Source: an uncultured Azospirillum sp.
GTDB lineage: Bacteria; Pseudomonadota; Alphaproteobacteria; RF32; CAG-239
Reading direction: 5' to 3'
Assembly (NCBI GenBank): GCA_900539605.1
Contig: UQCS01000002.1
Span: forward strand, 1-64,000
DNA: 64,000 nt
Shown: in pieces, positions 15,394 through 22,448 of the stretch
Numbering within the stretch: the first letter of the stretch is position 1
How the letters are laid out: the number at the start of each line of letters is the position of its first letter
Program-made: the position numbers and the translations under genes
The notes under the pieces: generated by a model
The model's database searches: none
Told to the model about the DNA's origin: nothing
The model's input: the letters and a program-made list of their open reading frames with translations, nothing else

Positions 15394-17742
15394 ATGAACG
15401 ACATATTTGATTTGGCCTGCGAAGAGCCCGCGGCTACTTATGACAATACCACCCGGCTGATGCCCGAACTGCCGTGGCTGGAACAGCTTAATCCCGAACA
15501 AAAACTGGCCGCTACCACTACCGAAGGCCCTTTGTTGGTGCTTTCGGGCGCCGGTACCGGCAAGACCAAAGTGCTGACCGCTCGGCTGGCCTACATTTTG
15601 GCCACCATGAAAGCAAACCCGTGGAACTGCCTGGTTGTTACTTTTACCAACCGCGCCGCACGCGAGATGCAAAACCGTGCCCACGGACTGATCGGTAATA
15701 TTGCAGATTCGGTCTGGATGGGGACTTTTCACGGCATTGCTGCCAAAATTCTGCGCCGTCATGCCGAAGTCGTCGGTTTAAAGAGCAATTTTACCATTCT
15801 CGGTGAAGACGACCAGCGCCGTTTAATCAAACAAATTCTTGAGGCCGAAGGAATCGACGACAAGAAATATCCGCCGCAATCAATTTTGGACAAGATACAG
15901 CTATGGAAAGACAAAGGATTGACCGTGGATAAAATTGACAGCGGTTTCCGCGCCAACGTCGTTACCGAAGTTTATAAAAAATATCAGGCCCGCCTGCTGG
16001 AACTCAATTGCGTCGACTTCGGCGACATCCTGCTCTATACACTGAGTATTTTGATGTCGGATTCCGAAATTTTGGACCAGTATCAGGAACGCTTCAGATA
16101 CATCATGGTCGATGAGTATCAGGACACCAACGTCACCCAGTATCTGTTTCTGCGCCTGCTCTGCCAAAAATATCGCAATTTGTGCTGCGTCGGCGATGAC
16201 GACCAGTCTATTTATTCGTGGCGCGGCGCCGAAATCGAAAACATCCTGCGTTTTGAAAAAGATTTTGCCGATGCCAAAGTGGTACGGCTGGAGCGCAACT
16301 ATCGTTCCACTGCCAACATTCTGGCCGCCGCTTCCGCTTTGATCCGCCATAATCAGGGCCGCCTCGGCAAAACACTGAAAGTAGCCGAGAACTCACCCGC
16401 CGCCCGCTGCGATAACGCCAAAATCAAAGTCGTCAGCACCTACAGCGGTTCGGAAGAAGCCGCCTATATTGCAGACGAAATCGAAAACCTGCGCCGGGAC
16501 GGTACCGAATACAGCCAAATGGCCATTTTGGTACGCACCGCCGCCCAAACCCGGGAATTTGAAGAGAAGTTTATTGCCGAAGCAATACCCTATCAGGTCA
16601 TCGGGGGACCAAAATTCTATGAACGGGCCGAAATCCGCGATGCCCTCGCCTATTTGCGCGTCGTGATGCAACCGGCCGACGATCTGGCCCTGGAACGTAT
16701 TATTAACAAGCCGGCACGCGGCATCGGCGCCAAAACAATCGAGAAATTTCAGATTGAGGCCCGCACCAACCATATTTCCATGTTTATGGCGATTGAGAAA
16801 ATGCTTGCCGAAGGAACTTTGAGCGGCAAAGTCAAAACCAACGCCGCACAGCTGATCGCCAATTTTTACCAATGGCGGCAAATTATCAACGCGGTCTCCC
16901 CCGATGATCTGGCCGCTCAGGTGATAGAAGATTCCGGCTATATGGAAATGCTGAAAAACGACAAATCTGCCGAAGCCGAAGGAAGAATCGAAAACCTCAG
17001 GGAATTGATCAACGTTATGAGCGACACCGAGCAATATCCGACTTTAAACGATTTCATGGAACACGTCAGTCTGGTGATGGACACCGACAACAATTTTGAT
17101 ACCAACAAAGTGATGCTGATTACGCTGCATTCGGCCAAAGGATTGGAATTTGACGCTGTTTTTCTGCCCGGCTGGGAAGAAGGACTGTTCCCGCATCAGC
17201 GCGCTCTTGACGAAGGTGGCAGCAATTCGTTGGAAGAAGAACGGCGGCTGGCCTATGTTGCCATGACCCGCGCCAAACAAAAACTGTATATTCTGACGGC
17301 GCTCAACCGGCGGATTTACGGTCAATGGCAAAACAACATGCCGTCACGTTTTATCAATGAGCTTCCGCCGGCAAACATCGAGATCTGTAATCAGGCCGCG
17401 GCTTACTTCGGCAACGGCGGTACAAGTTATTCCAACAACTGGAGCGGCAAATACAAAAGCAGTTCCAACTGGTACAATCAGAAACAGGCTGCGGACGAAC
17501 AAGTCATTCATGACAGCGAACGTTTCAGTTATGTCCGTGACGATTTCGGTTGGAGCGGCAGCATGTATCGTGCCAAACAAAAAGCCAAAAACGATGCTTC
17601 TGACACGCCGGTCGGTTCTCGTGTCTTTCACGAAACTTTCGGTTATGGAAAAGTGTTGAAAATTGAAGGCAACAAGCTTGAGATCTGGTTTGACCAAAAC
17701 GGCCACAAAAAACTGTTAAAAGATTACATCAAAAAAGCGTAA
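15394..17742 (+). CDS. UvrD/PcrA-type superfamily 1 DNA helicase
   Basis: A 782-residue SF1A helicase with all motifs: Q-motif region LNPEQKLAATTTEGPLLVLSG, motif I GAGTGKT, Ia FTNRAAREM, II VDEYQDTN, III GDDDQSIYSWRGA, IV LERNYRST, V TLHSAKGLEFD, and VI VAMTRAKQKL. The C-terminus carries the small Tudor-like domain (HETFGYGKVLKIEGNKLEIWF) that UvrD and PcrA use to contact RNA polymerase or UvrB. It unwinds DNA in excision and mismatch repair and removes RecA. An N-terminal extension of about 28 residues precedes the Q-motif. It is monocistronic, ending at a strong bidirectional terminator. Confidence 0.95.
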   Translation: MNDIFDLACEEPAATYDNTTRLMPELPWLEQLNPEQKLAATTTEGPLLVLSGAGTGKTKVLTARLAYILATMKANPWNCLVVTFTNRAAREMQNRAHGLIGNIADSVWMGTFHGIAAKILRRHAEVVGLKSNFTILGEDDQRRLIKQILEAEGIDDKKYPPQSILDKIQLWKDKGLTVDKIDSGFRANVVTEVYKKYQARLLELNCVDFGDILLYTLSILMSDSEILDQYQERFRYIMVDEYQDTNVTQYLFLRLLCQKYRNLCCVGDDDQSIYSWRGAEIENILRFEKDFADAKVVRLERNYRSTANILAAASALIRHNQGRLGKTLKVAENSPAARCDNAKIKVVSTYSGSEEAAYIADEIENLRRDGTEYSQMAILVRTAAQTREFEEKFIAEAIPYQVIGGPKFYERAEIRDALAYLRVVMQPADDLALERIINKPARGIGAKTIEKFQIEARTNHISMFMAIEKMLAEGTLSGKVKTNAAQLIANFYQWRQIINAVSPDDLAAQVIEDSGYMEMLKNDKSAEAEGRIENLRELINVMSDTEQYPTLNDFMEHVSLVMDTDNNFDTNKVMLITLHSAKGLEFDAVFLPGWEEGLFPHQRALDEGGSNSLEEERRLAYVAMTRAKQKLYILTALNRRIYGQWQNNMPSRFINELPPANIEICNQAAAYFGNGGTSYSNNWSGKYKSSSNWYNQKQAADEQVIHDSERFSYVRDDFGWSGSMYRAKQKAKNDASDTPVGSRVFHETFGYGKVLKIEGNKLEIWFDQNGHKKLLKDYIKKA

Positions 17743-17746
17743 ACAC

Positions 17747-17772
17747 AAAAAGCCCGGATACCCGGGCTTTTT
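17747..17772. terminator. Bidirectional terminator between helicase and metallopeptidase genes
   Basis: An 11-bp stem (17747-17757 with 17762-17772) of five A-T and six GC-rich pairs has a 4-nt loop. A-rich and T-rich flanks let it end both converging transcripts. Confidence 0.9.
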
Positions 17773-17789
17773 ACAAGACTTTCAACCAT

Positions 17790-20249
17790 TCAGGGCCGGG
17801 TCTGAAACTCTTGTAATTGTTTTTGCAGCAAATCGGCACGGATTGAAGTCGGACGGACAATACCGCTGCTGATCGTTTTAGAACTGCGCAAACGGCGAAT
17901 GGCTTCCGTATTGTCATGACGTTCCAGAAACTCCGCGTACATCGCCTTTCTTTCCGCCTCATGCCCGGCGGCAACTTTCGCCCGCATGGCCGCAATTCGA
18001 TCATGACCGTGCTTCATATCCTCCGCCACTTTCTGCACGCTATCGGCCGGCTGGGTTAAAACTTCGGGTACCTGAACTTCCGCTTTTTCCTCTGCCGGTG
18101 CCGATCCCAGCTCCGTTTTTTCAACTTCTGTTCCCTGATTGCCGCTGTTTTCGGCTTCCGTTTTTTCTGCCGTAACAGGTTCTGCCGTTTTTTCCGACGT
18201 CTTCTCCGGGGCAGTTTTCTGCACGCTATCGGCCGGTTGGGTTAAAACCTCGGGCGCCTGAACTTCCGCTTTTTCCTCTGCCGGTGTCGCCTCCGCGGCT
18301 TCGATATTTTCCGGACCGCTGTCCGGTTTGCCGCTGTAGACGTATTCTTCCGTCCGCGTCATTTTGACATTGGGCGCACCTTCCATCCTGACGCCCTTAC
18401 TGTCGTAAAAATCAGCTTTGGTTCCGGCAGAACTTTTCTCAATAACGGCTCCAAAGGGTTTTCCGTCCAACGTAACCTCCGTCCGCGAAACTTCTTGACC
18501 GTTTTCGACATGCTTTCCGTCCTTGATGTTTATCTTATGTTTGCTTAAATCAATTTCTTTACCCTGATCATAAAGCTTTACATCCTTGATGTTTCCATTT
18601 TCATCCCGCAAAAAAGCGGCGCCATGCTTTTTGCCGTCAATCATTGTCACTTCAATTTTTTCGCCCTGCTCGTTGATATACGATTTCAGCTCTGCCTTTT
18701 GAAACACCGTGGGACGGTTGAGATAGAATTTAACCCCGTCCAACACTCTGTAACTTCGCGTTTGCGGTTTGGCGGTCAAAGGTTCCACTTTTTCCGCTTC
18801 TTCCTGTTTTTTTATTCTTTCCAATTCCTGATTGATCGCCCGGTTCTCCCGCTCGGCTTTCAGAAAGTCGGAACCGCTGTCCAGCACATCTATTTTCAAA
18901 ACATCGGAAACTCTGTTTTCTTCAGAGTGTTCCTGCCATTTGGCATCTCCCTGATTATATTCAAGAGCGCTTGAAAGCATCGGCTGATAAGGATGATCTT
19001 GCCGATATTGATCGGGATTGCGACGAAACTCATCAATCGCCGGACATTCTTTAATCGGAACATTGTCGGGATCAAAACCGTCAATATGCGTGCTCAAATC
19101 GATATCTGTACCCGGTACCGTGTATATCTCTTTGAGCTTTTTCAGGTATGCGGCCTGATTTTCTTCGACCTTGCCATCACCGCTGTTCAAAGCCAGCGCC
19201 ATGTTAACATCCAAAAAGCTTTCCATTTCATTATTGCCGGACATCCCGCGATAAGTGCTCAGTTTATTGAACAGATCATAGCTCTGAGAGATTTGCTCAT
19301 CATACATCCAGCCGCCGGACTGCAGGTCTTTTTTCATATTATCATCAAGATTATGGAAAACATTTTCGGCAATTTTTTTATGCTGAAGCAGATTATGATA
19401 TTGCTCCAGACTCACTGTTCCGTCATAGACCAAGCCGTTAACTGCCAGCATTTGGGCATTATCAGCATTTCCGTCCTGCGCCAGACTGGCGCCGGCATTA
19501 CCGATTCTTTCGGGAACATAAATACGGTCTTGCCAGTCATTTGTCAGATATTTGCGAAAATCAAGGCCGCCGATTGTCATATAATGCCGGGAAAAACGCT
19601 CAAACTCTGCGTCATCTTGCTGAAACTTACGACCGGAAGTATTCATAAACAACCGGGTTGCCGCCTCAAAATCTTTGACATATCCCGAATTTTTTGCCGC
19701 CATATTTCTGAACTGTTCACCCACCAACAGTTCCATTTCCTTGTCAAATTCTTTGGGATCTTTGCTTTCCGGATTGACTTTTCCCGACCGGACCGCCTCC
19801 AAATAGTCATAAGGAACGGTAGCACTGCTCCAGAAGGACGATTTGCCGGCCTCTTCCAAAAACTTTTCCTTGTTTTCGGCCGCCAGATATTCTTCACGCC
19901 AACACAGTACCGAAACCGTCCACGCCGAAACTTCATCCAACACCCTCAGCTTATAAAATTGTTCGGCGCTAAGGTCCGGAATCCCTAACTGGGCATTCGC
20001 CGCATGCTTGGCCTCGTGCGAAATATTTTCTTTTATTTTGCTTTCGGTATCCTGATTAGAATAAACGTTTCTCACAACCCGGCCGCTTTGAGGATCATAA
20101 TAGGCAGCAGTGGCGGAATAACGACTCAGTGTATCGGCCTGAAACTCTACTGTCGTACTTCTTTGCGCCATTTTCCGCTGCGAATCCTGCAAACGCTGTT
20201 CCAGTTCCTGTTTTCTTTTTTCCCGGTATAAAACGTTTACATCAGGCAT
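17790..20249 (-). CDS. Putative HExxH zinc metallopeptidase with repeat-containing acidic tail
   Basis: An 819-residue protein not recognised as a known family. ATG 20249 is chosen for GGAGAG 8 nt upstream. Residues 75-110 read ISHEAKHAANAQL...VLDEVSAW: His78-Glu79-x-x-His82 plus Glu106 fit a zinc site with a downstream third ligand (inference). Residues about 110-470 are helical and polar. Residues about 500-670 contain YwqK/MORN-like strands such as DGKKHGAAFLRDENGNIKD. The tail (about 670-770) is Glu/Ala/Pro/Thr-rich and carries a duplicated 23-residue segment (AEEKAEVQ..EVLTQPADSVQK). A basic helical C-terminus follows. No signal peptide is seen, so it is either cytoplasmic or exported by a dedicated system. 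It could be an effector or toxin; no immunity or secretion gene is adjacent. Confidence 0.7.
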   Translation of the reverse strand: MPDVNVLYREKRKQELEQRLQDSQRKMAQRSTTVEFQADTLSRYSATAAYYDPQSGRVVRNVYSNQDTESKIKENISHEAKHAANAQLGIPDLSAEQFYKLRVLDEVSAWTVSVLCWREEYLAAENKEKFLEEAGKSSFWSSATVPYDYLEAVRSGKVNPESKDPKEFDKEMELLVGEQFRNMAAKNSGYVKDFEAATRLFMNTSGRKFQQDDAEFERFSRHYMTIGGLDFRKYLTNDWQDRIYVPERIGNAGASLAQDGNADNAQMLAVNGLVYDGTVSLEQYHNLLQHKKIAENVFHNLDDNMKKDLQSGGWMYDEQISQSYDLFNKLSTYRGMSGNNEMESFLDVNMALALNSGDGKVEENQAAYLKKLKEIYTVPGTDIDLSTHIDGFDPDNVPIKECPAIDEFRRNPDQYRQDHPYQPMLSSALEYNQGDAKWQEHSEENRVSDVLKIDVLDSGSDFLKAERENRAINQELERIKKQEEAEKVEPLTAKPQTRSYRVLDGVKFYLNRPTVFQKAELKSYINEQGEKIEVTMIDGKKHGAAFLRDENGNIKDVKLYDQGKEIDLSKHKINIKDGKHVENGQEVSRTEVTLDGKPFGAVIEKSSAGTKADFYDSKGVRMEGAPNVKMTRTEEYVYSGKPDSGPENIEAAEATPAEEKAEVQAPEVLTQPADSVQKTAPEKTSEKTAEPVTAEKTEAENSGNQGTEVEKTELGSAPAEEKAEVQVPEVLTQPADSVQKVAEDMKHGHDRIAAMRAKVAAGHEAERKAMYAEFLERHDNTEAIRRLRSSKTISSGIVRPTSIRADLLQKQLQEFQTRP
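18031..18286. repeat. 70-bp direct repeat inside the metallopeptidase gene
   Basis: The segments 18031-18100 and 18217-18286 differ at about 4 of 70 positions, and their starts are 186 bp apart. They encode the duplicated Pro/Glu/Ala-rich peptide in the protein tail. The near identity indicates a recent duplication and a site prone to length change. Confidence 0.85.
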
Positions 20250-20295
20250 GGCATTCTCTCCATAATAGTTTGAATCATAATCAAATAATAACATT

Positions 20296-20325
20296 AGGCG
20301 GCGCAATAGTCAATCATCGCGCCGC
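20296..20325 (-). terminator. GC-rich stem-loop after the outer-membrane protein gene
   Basis: A perfect 8-bp GGCGGCGC/GCGCCGCC stem (20296-20303 with 20318-20325) and 14-nt loop lie 38 nt past the stop at 20363. The T tract is weak, so it may be a weak terminator or a processing stem. Confidence 0.5.
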
Positions 20326-20362
20326 CTTGTTTCAAAATGTCATTATTCTGTAATAATACCAA

Positions 20363-21238
20363 CTACAGGTCAAACAAATCCGCATAAGCGAACGAAAGCC
20401 CGATCAGGAAATTTGATCCTTCCCGGCTGGCGCTTCTTGCTTTTCCCTGAAAATAGCTGACATAAGGAGCCAGACTGAATTTTTGATAGACTTTCACATC
20501 CATCCGTCCGGTCACGCTCAGTTCATATTCCAAATCCGTCGCCACATATTCGCTGTAGCTCAAATAGTCGCGAAAATATCCTTCCAGCTGAAACTTTACC
20601 TGGTCGGAAATCGGTTTTTCGGCCCGGATTCCGATTTCATAGGCGCTTTTTGTCACTTCGGCATTGCTGTAGGTAAAGTCATATTCACCAACCGCCGCCG
20701 CGTACAATTCTTTGATAACGTCACCGTTAAACAGCTTCAACCCGCTTTTGCCGCGAACAACTTTCATCCGCGGAGCGTCGTTGTTACGGGTAAACTCAGT
20801 CTGATACGCCACGCTCGCAAACGGTCCGGCATCGGCATCATCAAAATCCAGCTTCCACAATTTGCAGTTATAATCACTGGTCAGAAGGATTTTATCGGCA
20901 TCTTCGTTGGTAGTATGCTCTTCGTCAACCGGTTTCAATTCGGTACGCCCATATTCCATAAACAAGCTGTTGTTCCATTGCCAGTTCGGCTGTTCGTATT
21001 CCAACACAAAGTCAAACACGCCTTTGATCATTGTTTTGCTGTCGGCACTGAGCTGAGAGTTGGGATTGTCAACATATAAATCGGCATTTTTTACCTCGGT
21101 CGATGACATTTCCAACGCCACCCGCCGAAAATTCGCCCGCAAATTACTTTTTTCGCCCTCTTCTGCCGCCGCTGTATTAAGTCCCAAAAAAACGCCGGAA
21201 AATAAAACCGCCGTCAACAAGTTATATTTGATAGTCAT
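20363..21238 (-). CDS. DUF3078-like outer-membrane beta-barrel protein
   Basis: A 291-residue protein with a signal peptide (cleavage near TAAAEE). The mature part is made of alternating amphipathic strands: FDFVLEYEQPNWQWNNSLFMEYG, YNCKLWKLDF, FASVAYQTEF, YEIGIRAEKPI, FQLEGYFRDYLSY and FSLAPYVSYFQGK. It ends in an aromatic strand, FLIGLSFAYADLFDL, as expected for a barrel. The WxWxNSLFxEYGxT..., pattern resembles DUF3078, a family I associate mainly with Bacteroidetes; this match is from memory. Function unknown. It is transcribed toward the metallopeptidase gene but separated from it by a stem-loop. Confidence 0.7.
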   Translation of the reverse strand: MTIKYNLLTAVLFSGVFLGLNTAAAEEGEKSNLRANFRRVALEMSSTEVKNADLYVDNPNSQLSADSKTMIKGVFDFVLEYEQPNWQWNNSLFMEYGRTELKPVDEEHTTNEDADKILLTSDYNCKLWKLDFDDADAGPFASVAYQTEFTRNNDAPRMKVVRGKSGLKLFNGDVIKELYAAAVGEYDFTYSNAEVTKSAYEIGIRAEKPISDQVKFQLEGYFRDYLSYSEYVATDLEYELSVTGRMDVKVYQKFSLAPYVSYFQGKARSASREGSNFLIGLSFAYADLFDL

Positions 21239-21297
21239 GTAGCCTCCGCTGTCTGTAAGTTCATTAGCACCTTAACGTATATAAAGAGAGAGTTCGC

Positions 21298-21326
21298 TTG
21301 ACAAGTATAAAAATATGCAATACTAA
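21298..21326 (+). promoter_or_regulatory. Predicted promoter of the HD-domain gene
   Basis: A perfect TTGACA (21298-21303), 17-nt spacer and a weak TACTAA (21321-21326) lie 53 nt upstream of the ATG at 21379. Confidence 0.4.
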
Positions 21327-21378
21327 CAAGTTTTTAATCCGATCTTTTAATTTTCGGTTTTATATTTGGAAAAACATT

Positions 21379-21918
21379 ATGAACATAGACAAACTTGCTG
21401 AAGTCATCTGTACCCTCAAAGACACTCCCCGCAACGGCTGGATTCGCCGTGAGGTCGAAAATCCGGAATCGGTTGCCGATCATTCTTACGGATTGTGCCT
21501 GCTGACTCTTATTTTGTGCCCGCCGGAACTCGACCGCCTGAAATGCCTTGAATTTGCCATTGTGCACGATCTTGCGGAATCTGTCACCGGTGACTATACG
21601 CCCGGCGACCATATTGAACCGCAACAAAAATATGCCCTTGAGCTGAAGGCCATGCAGGATATCGCCGCCAAAGCCAACTGCCCGCGTCTGGTCGACCTGT
21701 TTGTCGAATATGAGCGGCGCGACACCCCCGAAGCCGTGTTTGTCAAGAAAATGGATAAAATGGACGTAGTCCTGCAGGCACGCTATTATGATATGCACAA
21801 CCGCAGCCGCTATTTTGACCGCAAAAGAGAGTGGACGTCACTGTTTGAAGAATATGAGAAGAATGCTCGCCCGATTCTCGGCGCTCTGTGGGAAGATTGT
21901 GATTTTTCTCAAAAATAA
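21379..21918 (+). CDS. HD-domain nucleotidase (YfbR/HDDC2-like)
   Basis: A 179-residue metal-dependent phosphohydrolase. ATG 21379 is preferred; an upstream in-frame TTG at 21298 falls within a predicted -35 box. HD motifs are NPESVADHSYGL (first His), AIVHDLAESVTGDYTPGD (His-Asp) and KKMDKMDV (distal Asp). Spacing fits the 5'-deoxynucleotidase/HDDC2 family, which dephosphorylates dNMPs in nucleotide salvage. It stands alone between the outer-membrane protein gene and a tRNA gene. Confidence 0.85.
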   Translation: MNIDKLAEVICTLKDTPRNGWIRREVENPESVADHSYGLCLLTLILCPPELDRLKCLEFAIVHDLAESVTGDYTPGDHIEPQQKYALELKAMQDIAAKANCPRLVDLFVEYERRDTPEAVFVKKMDKMDVVLQARYYDMHNRSRYFDRKREWTSLFEEYEKNARPILGALWEDCDFSQK

Positions 21919-21921
21919 TGC

Positions 21922-21950
21922 TTGACAATTGCACAAAATAACCTTAATAA
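21922..21950 (+). promoter_or_regulatory. Predicted promoter of tRNA-Met
   Basis: A perfect TTGACA (21922-21927) and a weaker TAATAA (21945-21950) are spaced by 17 nt. The predicted start lies a few bases before the mature tRNA at 21966. Confidence 0.55.
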
Positions 21951-21965
21951 ATGTGCTGTCACGAT

Positions 21966-22042
21966 GGCGGGGTAGCTCAGGTGGTTAGAGCAGCGGAATC
22001 ATAATCCGCGTGTCGTTGGTTCGAATCCGACCCTCGCTACCA
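21966..22042 (+). tRNA. tRNA-Met (anticodon CAU), elongator type
   Basis: A 77-nt cloverleaf with encoded CCA. The acceptor stem pairs 21966-21972 with 22032-22038 (two G-U pairs). The D-arm has GCTC...GAGC, the anticodon loop carries CAT within CGGAATCATAATCCG, and the T-arm is GTTGGTTCGAATCCGAC. The body resembles alphaproteobacterial elongator tRNA-Met. tRNA-Ile2 (lysidine-modified CAU) is a less likely alternative. It is flanked by a promoter and a terminator. Confidence 0.95.
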
Positions 22043-22044
22043 TC

Positions 22045-22075
22045 AAAAAACCCTAGGGAAACCTAGGGTTTTTAT
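22045..22075 (+). terminator. Terminator of tRNA-Met
   Basis: A perfect 12-bp stem (22046-22057 with 22062-22073) has a GAAA tetraloop and a T-rich tail, 3 nt after the CCA. Confidence 0.93.
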
Positions 22076-22107
22076 TTGTTTAAATTTTACTTTGGAAGTA
22101 TCGTTGT

Positions 22108-22323
22108 TTATTTGGTATCCGACAATCTGGTTACCGGAACAAACCACGAAAAAATGAGTACCACCGCTGAAGCGCCGACCAAAATATATACGATACGGCT
22201 TAAAACGCTCAGAGGACCGAAAAGAAAAGCCACGGCGTCGAAGCCGAACAAACCGATCAGCCCCCAGTTCAAACCGCCGATAATGGTCAAAATCAAGGCA
22301 ATATTGTAAATCAAATTATTCAT
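22108..22323 (-). CDS. DUF378 small membrane protein
   Basis: A 71-residue protein with two membrane helices. The conserved TIIGGLNWGLIGLFGFD and the second helix, SRIVYILVGASAVVLI, identify the DUF378 family (YuzA-like). The function is unknown in all members. ATG 22323 follows AGGAGA. It is a single gene in the gap between the tRNA and pbpC. Confidence 0.9.
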   Translation of the reverse strand: MNNLIYNIALILTIIGGLNWGLIGLFGFDAVAFLFGPLSVLSRIVYILVGASAVVLIFSWFVPVTRLSDTK

Positions 22324-22448
22324 AACTTATCTCCTGTATGTTTTTTAATACTTTTATGATATTATAGCAGAAACTGATTTTTCAACATCCGCCGCCTAAA
22401 ATACCTGATTTGGCGGCAAAAGCCGATGCAGCAGCGGCTTTTCCAAAC

